In this document: one piece after another, positions 46,884 through 58,342 of the stretch
How the letters are laid out: each line of letters opens with the position of its first letter
Position numbering within the stretch: the stretch's first letter is position 1
Assembly: GCA_963931925.1 (NCBI GenBank)
Contig: OZ007571.1
Location: forward strand, 13,402,506-13,466,505
Length of the DNA stretch: 64,000 nucleotides
Source of the DNA: Onchidella celtica
Lineage: Eukaryota; Mollusca; Gastropoda; Systellommatophora; Onchidiidae
Direction of reading: 5' to 3'
The notes under the pieces: generated by a model
Seen by the model: only the letters and a program-made list of their open reading frames with translations
Database searches by the model: none
Told to the model about the DNA's origin: nothing
Position numbers and translations under genes: made by a program

Positions 46884-47734
46884 CTGAACAATAATCATTA
46901 TCGTTATGTATTTTATGCAACCACTTTAGTTTACCACAAAGAGAGCTACTAAAAGATCTTTGGCTGGGTAAAATACATTTATTTTCATTGGAACGACAGG
47001 GGGTCACATGATGATTTTTGTGCAAGATGCCAAACAGTTAGTTGGGAACAGCCTTACATGGGACATCTTAAATGTCGTGTTTTTTCGTAAGTCGGTGCAC
47101 AACCATAAAGTGGAAGTAGCTCGGCAAGGGAAATTTTCCATGATTATGATCAAATTTATTTCTCCACTCTCACTTTACCGCTAATACATAAATAAGCTTT
47201 TGTCTCTTTCATCTTCTTGTTCTATATGACTTCCTCTTATTCCTTATAAATGTACTTTCTCTAACTCAGTAATTTGCTGATCAGGACAGCGACAAACCGA
47301 TCATAAATAGCGACCTTTGAGTGGAACTAGAACTTTCATTTAATGGAGATAACATCGGGACTCACAACAAAATGATGCTTCTTTAATGACACGGGAAAGG
47401 GGCAAGACCTCAAATCCAAGATTTTATATAGATCACAAATATGTAGAAAATTAATAAACATTATGAATAAGATTTTTTGAAACTTTTTTTTTTCTTAATC
47501 TCAAATTAGCTATTCAATACTGAAAAAGGAAGTGAAGGAAAAAAAACAAACAAGTAACAACTCACAGGATATACAATATTGGCGGTCTTAGTTAAACTTA
47601 ATTTCCTTAACAAAAGTTGAACAGATTCACTAATGGGGTACTCCAAGAAAAATATAATTTTTACATATTTGTCAATAACAATTTGTAAGTTTATCTGCAA
47701 TATGAGTAATTGGTCTTTTGTTACACTGACTTAC

Positions 47735-47836
47735 CGCATGTGTTACTTGCTTGTCTATATGTGTGTGCCGGGTCCTGACAAGTACATACACAATTTGTAT
47801 TCTGGTTGGCATTGCTGGGGCAACTTCTCCGACATT
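47735..47836 (-). CDS. RPTP array exon, unit 7
   Basis: It encodes CRRSCPSNANQNTNCVCTCQ then DPAHTYRQASNTC. Splice sites intact. It shares CTCQDPAHTY with unit 8, so units 7 and 8 are sisters. Confidence 0.86.
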
Positions 47837-48695
47837 CTGAACAATAATCATTATGGCAATGTATTTTATGCAACCACTTTAGTTTACCACAAAGAGAACT
47901 ACTAAAAGATCTTTGCTAGGGTAATAATGATTTCGTTGGAACGGCTGAGGCTCACATGGTGATTTTGGTGAAGCTTACTTGCAATCTAAAATGCCAAACA
48001 GTTAGTTGGGAACAGCCTCACATGGGACATTTGACATGTGGTGCTTTTTCATAAGTCGATGCCAAACAATGAAATGGGAGTAGCTCGGTATGGGAAATTT
48101 TCCACGATTATGATCAAATTCATTTTCCACTCTCATTTCACCGCTAATACATAAGTAAGCTTTTGCCTCTTTCATCTTCTTGTTCTATACCCTTTCCGCT
48201 TATTCCTTATAAATGCACTTTCTTTAAGTCAGCCAGTTACTGATTAGGACAGCAGTAGACCCATCATAAATAGTGACCTTTGAGCGGAACTAGAACTTTC
48301 ATTTAATGGAGATAACATCTGGACTGACAATAGAATGATGCTTCTTTAATGACACGGGAAAGGGGCAAGACTTCAAAACCAAGATTTTATACAAATCACA
48401 AATAGCTAGAAACCTAACAAACATTATGAATAACTTTTTAAAAACTTTTTTTTTTCTAAATCTCAAATTAGCAGTTTACTACTGAAAAAGGAACAGAAGA
48501 AAAAAAAAAAACCAGTAACAACTCACAGGATCTAAAATATCGACGGTCTTAGTTAAACTTAATTTCCTTAACCAAAGTTGAACAGATTCACTAATGGGGT
48601 ACTCAAGGAAAAATATAATTTTTACATATTTGTCAATAACAATTTGTAAGTTTATCTGCAGCATGAATAATTGGTCTTTTGTTACACTGACTTAC

Positions 48696-48797
48696 CGCAT
48701 GTGTTACTTGCTTGGCTGTATGTGTGTGCCGGGTCCTGACAAGTACATACACAATTTGCATTCTGGTTGGCATTGCTGGGGCAACTACTCCGACATT
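48696..48797 (-). CDS. RPTP array exon, unit 8
   Basis: It encodes CRSSCPSNANQNANCVCTCQ then DPAHTYSQASNTC. Splice sites intact. Confidence 0.87.
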
Positions 48798-49805
48798 CTG
48801 AATAATAATCATTATCGTTATGTATTTTAGGCAACCACTTTAGTTTACCACAAAGAGAGCTACTAAAAGATCTTTGCTTGGGTAATAATGTTTTCATTGG
48901 AACGGCTGAGGCTTATATGGTAGCTTTTGTGCAGCTTACTTGCACCCTAAGATGCCAAACAGTTAGTTGGGAACAGCCTTACATGGAACATTTTACATGT
49001 GGCGTTTTTTCGTAAGTCAATGCCAAACAATGAAGCGGGAGTAGCTCGGTATGGGAAATTTTCCATGACTATAATCACATTTATTTCTCCACTCTCAATT
49101 TACCGCTAATACATAAGAAAGCTTTTGTCTCTTTCATCTCCTTATTCTATACCCTTTCCTCTTATTCTTCATAATTTAAAAGCACTTTCTCTAATTCAGC
49201 CAGTTGCTGATTAGGACCGAAACAGAACGATCATAAAGCCATATTCCAGTGGAACTAGAACTTTCATTTAATGGAAATGGCGCCTGGACTAACATCAAAA
49301 TGATGCTTCTTTAATGACACGGGAAAGTGACATGAACTCAAATTCAAGATTCTATATTGATCATGAATAGGTAGAAATCTAACAAACATGAATAAAATCT
49401 TTTTTTTTTCTAATCTCAAAGTAGCAAGACAACATTGAAAAAAGAACAGAAGAAAAACAATATCAAGTAAAGATTGACTGGACATACAATACTGACGTTG
49501 TTAGAACTCATTCACTATATGATTATGGTACTCGAAGAAAAATATAATAAGCTGGCGTACAAAAACAAATTAAGAAGAAGAAATATATTATGCATCCATT
49601 TATTCCCAATCAATTATGAAAAGTGTGCGTCGTTCATTGTGTACTACTAATACTACACAGGTTTGACTCACCGCCGTATATGTAGTTACATTTCAAAAAC
49701 TGACAACTCTACACACCACCCATGATGGAACCTTTAGATATTTGTCAATAACCTGTAAATTTATCTACAGTATGAGTAACTGATTTTTTGGTTACATTGA
49801 CTTCC

Positions 49806-49907
49806 CGCATCTATTAGTTCCTTGGTTGTATGTGTGTGCTGGGCTCTGACAAATACAGTCACAATTGGCAATCTGGTTGGCATTGCTGGGACAACTTCTC
49901 GGACAAT
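49806..49907 (-). pseudogene. RPTP array exon, unit 9, splice donor lost
   Basis: The coding part is intact (CPRSCPSNANQIANCDCICQ then SPAHTYNQGTNRC) but the donor reads GCG/GGAAGT instead of GCG/GTAAGT. With GG in place of GT the exon should be skipped or spliced aberrantly. It is the most 5' unit of the array in transcript order. Confidence 0.8.
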
Positions 49908-50461
49908 CTGAACAATAATCATTATGGCAATGTATTTTATGCAGCCACTTAAGTTTACCACGGAGAAAGATGTGGCACATTTTCAATCTGTGGGATCGAT
50001 CAACTTCGGCACTTTATTAGGATTATCGATTTTTTCAGTAAAAGCTTTTGCTTTTCTTAATCTCTTTCCCGAAAATGATTTTCTTCTGGCCATCCCTCTT
50101 TCAAATGAATCAACCAAAGCTAGCTGCAGGAAACCACACTATGGCGCATAGTTATTCACATAAAATTTCATCAGAAAGATTTCAATCCACAAATAATTTC
50201 AACGCTGGCTCTCTCAGCACCTTCATCCAACAAAACAATCTAACCATAAGCCATGATAAGTGACTGCAGGCTCAACATAGGTATACTTGCAGGCCACAGC
50301 TTGATTGGTTGGGACATCTTGAAGATTTAGAATTAAGCGGCTTAAGCAGCTTAAGTCGAAGTCATAAAGGCTGAAATCGGGTTCTGTTTCCGGAAGATTG
50401 CAAAAAATATGGCCTGGGTATTGTAACCTCAAATATTCGTCATTATCCTGTAACGTTATCT

Positions 50462-50820
50462 GCAGTATGAGACAATAGTCCTTTATTACATTGACTTCCT
50501 GCATGTGTTAATTGTTTAGTAGTATAAGTGTGTTGGGTTGACAAAGATAGAGATAACAGCACACATTAATAAGTTATTTCTCTAATTATTTCATCCTGAA
50601 AGAAATATCTTGCACATCTCAATTTCGATAATAGCCTAAATATCCCTGGAAAATGAACATATAACAATCCATGAAGCTATGTTATCCCATTACTAACTTG
50701 AGCCCATGGAACTTTCGGTAATACCCAGTAAATCTAAATACAATAAGACTATTCTTAAGTCTTTGGTTACATTGACTTTCTGCACTTGTTAGTGACAGGG
50801 TCGTATCTGAGTGCCGAATT
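50462..50820 (-). pseudogene. Two remnants of array exons
   Basis: The donor-side text of the array exon (TTACATTGACTTCCTGCATG and TTACATTGACTTTCTGCACT on the plus strand) recurs at about 50487 and 50768, without a readable cysteine module or GT donor. These are decayed units beyond the array. Confidence 0.6.
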
Positions 50821-51578
50821 AACACAAGAATCATTTCAATGTCAATACGATATAGACAGTTTATTTCTTGTGTGTTTAAAAATTATTGACAATTTTCAGC
50901 CCCTTTCCTAATTCAATGACAAAAACCACTGAAACAACTGCACTGTGTGACAATATTGCACATCCATTTGGGTATTTGCAGAACTTTGGTTTCTCACTTA
51001 GCATCTATCAACAATAAAACAAATGTTACCTGGGGGAACGTATTTGAATGTATGTTAATTAAGTCAACATATTATCTTTCAGACAGACATACATTCCCCA
51101 TGCAATGTTCAGTTTAATGTTCGTCTCACATTTTGTCCCGTCTTGTACCATGCACAATAATTATAGAAATTACAAATGTTAGTAATAACATTGCCTATAT
51201 AATAAATGGGTCTTTATTTATGTATTCTACACATCAGCACTAAATTTCAGAATTGTCTACTATATTATTAACAACGCGGTTTATATCATTTGAGATATTT
51301 GAGTATTCATAATAAACATTTGTTCCTCTGCAACCATTTCTAGCTGGGTTCGAGTTTTTGTAATACAACAGCTGCATAGAGATATGAACACTGAGTGTTG
51401 CCAAAGTAAGTTTTGTATTCTAGCGATAAATCTGAAGACAAAACAACCGTAAGCTTACCAATTCTTTGATAAAGTACAAAAAATTGCCACTGAGTGTCTC
51501 ACCTCTCTCGTAGGTCACATTTGATACTTTTACTATGAACGACATTACCCTACAGCAGTTCTACACCACTAAGACTTA

Positions 51579-51783
51579 TGTAACATATGTCAAACTGGCA
51601 ACCTACACGTTTGGCACCTGATGCCAGAGAGACCTGGCAATGCACCAACGAACTTTGTATCGGACTTCCGGCCACCCCCTCATGCTAGCAACAAGATTTC
51701 CCTGCCTACTTTTATGATCTAGATCTATGAACATCATCTACAATCTATAAGGTTAGTATACACGATATAACTAGTCTTTTACA
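51579..51783 (+). repeat. 5' LTR of Ty3/gypsy element
   Basis: 205 bp, beginning TGTAA and ending TTACA. It is identical to the 3' LTR except for two substitutions. No matching target duplication was found at the outer edges (ACTTA on the left, AGTTT on the right). Confidence 0.95.
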
Positions 51784-51800
51784 TGGTGTCAGTACTCACA
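51784..51800 (+). other. Primer-binding site
   Basis: TGGTGTCAG directly follows the 5' LTR, as expected for a tRNA primer site. A leucine tRNA is the best guess from the TGG-T-GTCAG start, with a mismatch further in. Confidence 0.6.
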
Positions 51801-51861
51801 ACCTAGCCCATACTTGATCAAGATACAACCCACCAGAACCCAGGTCTAGTAAAATCCAAAC

Positions 51862-54386
51862 ATGCATTCCAACAACCCGTTTGAGCACCCATCCATCGAT
51901 TGGGGAGCCCCTGATCTCTACAAAGAATTCACACGATTCAAAGATCATGTAGGATTCGTGTTCAGTGGACCCTTATCGGATTTGACTCCTAAACGACAGG
52001 CAGGTTGGTTGGGGACTTGGATTGGCTCTCAAGGTCGGGAAATCTGTCGCACACTTCAATGGGAGGATGGGGACAAAGATGACCCAGACAAAGTTCTAAG
52101 CAAGTTCGTGGAGTACGTCAGGCCCAGGAAGAACAAAAGGATTGCTGGGCACAATCTCAAACAGCGGCGCCAAACACAGACAGAGTCCTTCGACAAATTC
52201 CTCACGGAGCTAAGACTGATCATCATGGATTGCGATTACTCAGAACCTGATGACATACTGATCGACTGTATCATTGATGGAGTCTATGACCGAAAGGTAC
52301 AAGAACGGCTGCTGGATAGGGGCGAGGCCCTAACACTGCACAAAGCTATTGAAATCTGTCAACAATTCGAAACGTCGAAGAAACAAGTTCAAATCGTACG
52401 CGGCCAGGAGGAGGACCCTTCGGTCACTGAAATACATGAGATGAAACAGAAACCCTCAACAAACTCCAGAAAAGCCACGCAATCGAACTGCTACCGCTGT
52501 GGAGGAGACAACCAGCACCCTAAAACAAGAGGGAAATGTCCTGCGCAAGGCACATCCTGCTCATTGTGTAAAAAGCCAAATCACTGGGCCAAGGTCTGCC
52601 GTTCACAAAAGAAGATTCACAGCATCACACCTAGTGAACAGGACTCAGAAGAAGAAGTCATGGCCATCCATTCCTATGCCACAGTTGACAACCGACATAC
52701 AAAAGACAAATGGACCCAGGGGCTGTTAGCATCAGGAACACCCGTGTCTTTGAAAATCGACACCGGAGCAAAGTGTAACACTATTACGGTGGCCGACTAC
52801 CAAGCCATTTCAGATCAATGTCCCATTCGACATTCATCAAAAATCCTTCGGACCTACTCAAACCACCACATTCACCCAGTGGGTGCAGTGGACATTGAAT
52901 TAGCACACAAGGCCACAACTGTGACTGAGGAATTTCAAGTTGTTAACCTGCAACAAGAAAATGTGATTTCCGGCAGAGTTGCTGAAACACTCGGTCTCCT
53001 CACTCGCATATCATCACTCTCCGACTCCAACAGGCTTCAACAGGAGTTTCCAGATGTTACAGAGGCTACTGGGACCCTCCCTGGAAAGTATTCAATCAAA
53101 CTGAAGGATGGGGCAGTAGGAGTCGTTCATCCACTCAGGCGGCAACCTGCTGCATTAAAACAGAAAATCATAGACAAACTAAATGAGATGGTATCAAATG
53201 GTCACATTGCCAAGGTGGAGGAACCAACTGAATGGGTGAACAGCATGATGGTGGCTGTTAAAAATGACAAAATCAGGATCTGCCTTGACCCCAAAGATTT
53301 GAACAAGGCCATTAAAAGGGAACACTACCCTATGAGGACCATAGAGGAGGTTGTACAAGAAATTCCAGGCTGTAAACTATTCTCTACACTCGATGCAAAG
53401 AGCGGATTCCTTCAGATAAAACTCGATGAAGCGTCATCCCTCCTTACGACATTCAACACGCCAGTGGGGCGCTACAGATGGCTGAGGTTACCATTTGGAA
53501 TCAGTTGCGCACCAGAGGTCTTCCAAAGAATCATGGACAATATGCTGGAAGGCATCAGTGGAGCCTATGCTGTCATTGATGACATTCTCATTGCAGCCAG
53601 GACACTTGAAGAACATGACAGGATTCTACGTCAAGTCATGGAGAGGGCATCCAGCTATAATCTGAAGCTCAACTTTGAAAAGACAAGCCTCAGGCAAACA
53701 CAAGTCTCTTATGTTGGACATGTACTTACAGAACATGGACTGAAACCAGACCCGGCCAAGGTACAAGCAGTCCTCGACATGCAGAAGCCTTCAAGCAAAG
53801 ATGATGTACGCCGTTTCTTGGGGTTCATCACATACCTAGGGAAATTCTTGCCTCACCTCAGCGAGGAATCTCTTCCCTTACGTGAGGTTCTCAGGGCTGA
53901 TGTGGATTTTGTTTGGGACTCGAACCAGGATGCTGCATTCACTCGCCTAAAACTCTTATGCACCCAATGCCCAGTTCTCAAATACTTTGACACGTCAGTA
54001 CCTGTGGAAATCCAGTGTGATGCTTCAAGCAAGGGTCTTGGTGCTGTCCTGTTGCAGGAAGGACATCCCATAGCGTACGCGTCCAGAGCCCTGACAGGCG
54101 CTGAAACAAGGTACGCACAGATCGAAAAAGAAATGCTCTCTATAGTCTTCGCTTGCAAGAAATTCCACTGCTTCATATTTGGTAAGGAAACCACAGTCTA
54201 CAATGATCACAAGCCACTTGAGATGATCTTCAAAAAACCACTGATCACTGCCCCAATGAGACTGCAGAGGATGCTGCTTTCTCTTCAATGGTACGATCTG
54301 AAAATGTGTTACAGAAAGGGTGCAGATATGCAGCTGGCAGACACCCTTTCACGTGCCTACATCTCAGACAAAACCACAGAGCTTGG
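51862..54386 (+). pseudogene. Gypsy Gag-Pol, first part (Gag, protease, RT, RNase H)
   Basis: The Gag region is about 200 residues. A double CCHC-like knuckle follows (CYRCGG-x-NQHP... and CSLCKKPNHWAKVC). The protease has DTGA. RT carries the catalytic aspartate pair in AVIDDILI (Ile where Tyr/Val is commoner), and RNase H has QCDASSKGLGAVL and DTLSRAY. True homology ends at 54386, where another LTR is inserted. The frame continues to 54507 inside the insert. Established role of such polyproteins: particle formation, processing and reverse transcription. Confidence 0.93.
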
Positions 54387-55631
54387 TGTCATGATTCGGA
54401 TGTTGTTTAAAACTCACGCAGAGAGTGAGTTGTTGTTGTTTTACCAGGGCCATGAGAAATTGGCTGGTGGCCTTGAACGGCCCTCGCGAATTATAGTTGG
54501 TGAGTAAATAAATGTGAAGTTAAACTGTTAGATGCACGCTTGTCGGTTTTAATGTTCGTGATTAATAAGTAATGGAGTAGGGGTGAAACAAGGTGGGGAT
54601 AGTTGACATTGTTAAGTATGACTAGACAAGTTTTTGCACGTTAACTGGCTGGTAGAATAGTGCAGACGTATTACTACAATTGAAATGGTGGGAGGTTTCG
54701 ACCTATGAGATAGCTGAACTAATTGGGCCAGCGGACTAGCACTGCTGGGTAGCCAGATAGTATAAAACATCGTGTAACGTTCAGATTTGGGGAATACAGA
54801 CGAGCAGAAGCGTCGTGTCGTGAAGTATCTCCGGTTGGCCAGTACCTGAACTGTGTGGTTTGAAGACTAGAAGTCCTTGCTAACGGACTGACTGAGCTCT
54901 AGAAAGAAAGGTCTGAGTGGGCTGACCTTTGAAAGCCCACGCTGCGCTATTTTGATGTTCGCGCCTACCAGTAGGCGTGACCAATGGTAATATATCTTAT
55001 TAGTTCAAGCATAATAGAAGATCAGAGATAGAGAGAGAACCACAGCCTCATAGGAAGTCTAAGGAAACCCCAGCTGGCACTCGACGACGACTGGCCTGTG
55101 TTACAGAATTATTTCCATAGTATGATTGAAGTAATATGGCACATTGTTGATGAATTGAATAATGATTGTGCATATATATAAATAGTTTTTTTGCAACTGC
55201 GTAATTACCTACAAGCCGAAGTGTGCTTCTGTAGGCTTGGAACGTACTGGGCTCTCCTAACATTCAAGCCCATATGATTTAGGGAGAGTTTGCCTGGCGA
55301 CTGGCCAGTGGCGACTCAACTGTCACTTTAAATTGATATCTAGTTTCGTATAATATACCTATTTGCTATTGATTGCAGTACATCCAATAAGGAACCATAA
55401 TTACATGAAATATCATAGATTAAGTTAGTAATTAGAATTTATTGCTTTGAATATACCTCTATTGTCTTTTGTTTTGTTTATTAATATTTATGTAAGACAT
55501 GGCCTGACCGGCCTGACATATATATATACTCTAGTTGTTTAATACTTTTCTTGTGTGGTTGTGTCCGAGTGTGAGTTAGCTGCCTCTCGTGCAGTCGAAT
55601 GCTCCCCAAGACCCTAACTCTGCTCGTGACA
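54387..55631. mobile_element. Solo LTR nested in the gypsy element
   Basis: 1,245 bp with ends TGTCA and TGACA, flanked by the 5-bp target duplication CTTGG at 54382 to 54386 and 55632 to 55636. A TATAAAA box lies at about 54759. No coding sequence. Its ends resemble those of the solo LTR at 17209 (both have a CTCGTGACA end) but the interiors look unrelated. Confidence 0.93.
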
Positions 55632-57014
55632 CTTGGACCTATTGAAACCGACATCAAGCTTGTGATCTCTATCACAGATGAAAAGTACAGTGAGTTACAA
55701 GCAGCATCGGACGATGAACTAGCTCATCTGAGAGAAATCATCTTGCGAGGGTGGCCCGATCAGAAATCAGAGGTTCCACAAGACCTCCGTCCATATTGGG
55801 ACTCAAGGGCGGAACTCTCAGTGTCGGACGGGATTGTAGTGAAAGGCACCAGACTGGTCATTCCACCAAGCATGAGACAACACATGTTGTGCCTAATCCA
55901 TAGATCTCATCTAGGGATCACAAAATGCAAGCAAAGGGCAAGAGAAGTGATGTACTGGCCCAGCATGAATGCCGATATCGAGGAGACAGTCAAGAACTGC
56001 TCAAACTGTGCAGATGTCCAGAGGCAACAGATGAAAGAACCGTTGAAACCGTCACCGCTTCCTGCCTTTCCTTTCCAAAGAGTATCCACAGATATATTTG
56101 AATTCCAAGGCTCCAACTACCTAATCATGGTTGACTCATACTCAAGATTCATACTGACAGACAGACTAAACAACCTGCAGAGTGCCACTGTGATCAATGC
56201 AATGCGCCAGGTCTTTTGTGTACATGGAATCCCTGAGATTCTGACCAGCGACTGTGGTAGGCAATATACCTCTCACGAATTCCAGGACTTCTGCTCTAGC
56301 TGGAGCATCCAACATGTCACAAGTTCGCCACACTATCAACAGGCCAACGGTCTAGCAGAGAGAGCTGTACAGACGGTCAAAAGACTATGGAAAAAGGGCG
56401 CTGATCAGCATCTATCCTTACTGAATTACAACAGCACACCTATGGAAGGCTACAATGCATCCCCTGCACAACTGCTCATGGGCCGCCGGCTAAGGAATAA
56501 TCTCCCTATACCATAGGCACACCTTAAACCTCAATCTGTAGACGCCAGCCATGTTGCCAAAAGCTTTCTAAAGCAAAAAGCCACTCAGGCTTATCACCAT
56601 GACAAAGTTGCTACCAAACCCCTGCAACCATTGAAGCCAGACCAAGAAGTACGTGTAGCGCCACTCCCTGGGCAAAGAAATTGGTTTCCTGCAGTAGTCA
56701 GCCACCAACATAACCACCCAAGATCTTACATCGTGGACACAGGCAAGACAAAGTACCGACGCAATAGACGACATATAAGACCATCTTCAAACAAAGCCAA
56801 TGATCCGCTCAGAAGCACAACAGTAGAACTAGAAGAACTTCCTGAAGCAATACAGGAACGGCTACCAGAGTTGCAGCAACCCGAGTCGCCAGCGAAGGAA
56901 CAGGACCATCCTGGTACTAGAGACCTTTCCTCAACAGATCCACCAGTGAGACAGTCAAACTATACCACCCGTTCCCGACGTACAGTACGCCTCCCCGAAC
57001 GGCTGGATCTGTAA
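55632..57014 (+). pseudogene. Gypsy Pol, second part (integrase) with a premature stop
   Basis: The integrase zinc site has HRSHLG and NCSNCADV. The catalytic core has D in STDIFEF, D in LTSDCGRQYTS and E in NGLAERAVQTVK (D,D35E). A TAG at 56513 to 56515 interrupts the frame. The C-terminal part continues in the same frame to 57014. The frames of this part and of the first part agree once the inserted LTR plus one target copy is discounted, so one gene was split by the insertion. Confidence 0.92.
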
Positions 57015-57164
57015 CCTATCTACTATGAAACGAGTGTGTGGCAAGGCACAGCTACATACTGATCGTCAAGAATGTCAAGTGTATATATGTTAGTGTTGTG
57101 TTTTTCTGGCCCATGTTTTTGACTTCACATGTTGTGTATATTGATTGAATACTAAAATGGAATT

Positions 57165-57177
57165 GGAAAAGGGGAGA
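57165..57177 (+). other. Polypurine tract
   Basis: GGAAAAGGGGAGA immediately before the 3' LTR, the plus-strand primer site of LTR elements. Confidence 0.85.
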
Positions 57178-57382
57178 TGTAACATATGTCAAACTGGCAA
57201 CCTACACGTTTGGCAACTGATGCCAGAGAGACCTGGCAATGCACCAACGAACTTTGTATCGGACTTCCGGCCACCCCCTCATGCCAGCAACAAGATTTCC
57301 CTGCCTACTTTTATGATCTAGATCTATGAACATCATCTACAATCTATAAGGTTAGTATACACGATATAACTAGTCTTTTACA
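57178..57382 (+). repeat. 3' LTR of Ty3/gypsy element
   Basis: 205 bp. It differs from the 5' LTR at two positions (GGCAACTG versus GGCACCTG, and ATGCCAGC versus ATGCTAGC). Confidence 0.95.
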
Positions 57383-57472
57383 AGTTTACTTTCCCACTGG
57401 CCCAGGTCCTCAATTAAAAAAGATGTTTAAAACAAGTGCAAACAGAATAATGTCTATATTATTTTCAGACTT

Positions 57473-57615
57473 TTTTCACATCTTGGGCCTTGATAACCCG
57501 CTTTAGGACCACGTGGGCATGATCCACTTATAAAGTTACATAATATGTCATCTCGTTCACAGTTCCCACTGCAATTACATCATACATCCTAGTCCATAGC
57601 TGCCGTCAGGACAAC
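57473..57615 (-). pseudogene. Frameshifted EGF-like RPTP exon
   Basis: After a TTTACAG acceptor it reads CPDGSYGLGC, then meets TAA, while a shifted frame continues NCSGNCERDDI and SGSCPRGPKAGYQGPRC. The MEGF-type pattern is clear but one frameshift and the absence of a GT donor at the end (TGTG then A-run) mark it as dead or mis-sequenced. It lies 90 bp from the gypsy 3' LTR. Confidence 0.75.
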
Positions 57616-58195
57616 CTGTAAACAAGATAACCAGCAATAATCGACAGAGGAAGTTTAGAAAATTGTGGTTATAAATTTGTAATCATGTGTGTTTCTGTGC
57701 TGATGTAGTATGCTACTGAATAAAACTGTCTCTCTCCCAGGCCTGTAGGGCATCATTCAAATATTATCTTGGAACCGGAAATTCGTTGTATGAGTGCAAT
57801 GTGTCACTGCTTTCCAGGATACGATTTAGTCCTGGCAGATAGGCTACCGATCTTACATTCTCACTATGAATCAACAATCCACAGGTTTCTGTGCATTGAC
57901 ACACTTCAAACCTGACATCAGAAACCAAAGAAAATTACATTTTCTTGTCTTTTGTCATAATTTGTAACAACCTTTTCCTGGAAATTTCCTTACAATATTG
58001 TAAGTAGATTGTTACATTTTTTAAAAATACACAAAATCTCTAAGATTGCAGCAAGGCTGGGAATGGGGTTAAAATGTGGCAAGAAAATAAAATGTTATAT
58101 GTTGCAAAGCTCCAAACTTTCTTCAAAACCTAAACACTTCATTGAACACACGGCTCATACATTTCTTGTTACTTGTGCATGTCACAGCTTGTACC

Positions 58196-58290
58196 AATAT
58201 AACCCTCTTTACAACTACCTGGACACTCTCCAGACTTAAAGTCACATTTGACATCTCTTATACAGTTCCCGCCGCAAGTGCATACACACC
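58196..58290 (-). CDS. Possible EGF-like RPTP exon
   Basis: It encodes CVCTCGGNCIRDVKCDFKSG, then ECPGSCKEGYIGTSC, a partial EGF unit without the usual N-terminal C-x-G-x-YG. The acceptor TGATCAG is weak, and the donor could be the GTAGTT after CPG or lie further on. It may be functional or a remnant. Confidence 0.5.
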
Positions 58291-58342
58291 CTGATCAATA
58301 TTTGTTCAGTGGGTATTCTGTAAGTAAGATGGCCAAGTTACA

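Larger units (their letters stand above)
39540..50000 (-). repeat. Tandem array of duplicated cysteine-rich exons with their introns
   Basis: About ten units of 0.95 to 1.15 kb each carry one 102-nt exon plus strongly similar intron sequence (landmarks GAACTAGAACTTTCATTTAA, GGTAGAAA, CACTAATGGGGTACTCC). Intron identity is high between neighbours, so amplification was recent. All exons are phase 1 to 1, so any number can be spliced without shifting the frame. The unit at the far left (39681 to 39932) has lost its exon. Confidence 0.9.
51579..57382 (+). mobile_element. Ty3/gypsy LTR retrotransposon, Mag/Steamer-like
   Basis: LTR, primer-binding site, single Gag-Pol frame, polypurine tract, LTR. 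The site starting at 51784 (TGGTGTCAG) resembles the 3' end complement of a leucine tRNA. The tract GGAAAAGGGGAGA abuts the 3' LTR (57165 to 57177). Gag and Pol are fused in one frame, and the domain order is knuckle, protease, RT, RNase H, integrase. Two lesions are seen: a solo LTR of another family inserted after RNase H, and a TAG in the integrase C-terminal part. About 1% LTR divergence marks a recent insertion into an RPTP intron. Confidence 0.95.

Noticed and set aside
43736-47905. Repeated plus-strand frames of about 70 to 90 codons with MSNWSFVTLTYRM in the array
   Set aside because: They are the antisense of the duplicated cysteine-rich exons and recur only because the units are duplicated. 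The minus strand has the splice sites and conserved cysteines.
39540-50800. CRISPR-like or satellite array
   Set aside because: Units are about 1 kb with exons and splice sites, in eukaryotic DNA.
54387-55631. A complete transposon with its own genes
   Set aside because: No coding sequence and no smaller terminal repeats inside; ends and duplication fit a solo LTR.
57841-57920. Another EGF exon (CQCTETCG)
   Set aside because: Only three or four cysteines and no splice sites; too weak to separate from chance.
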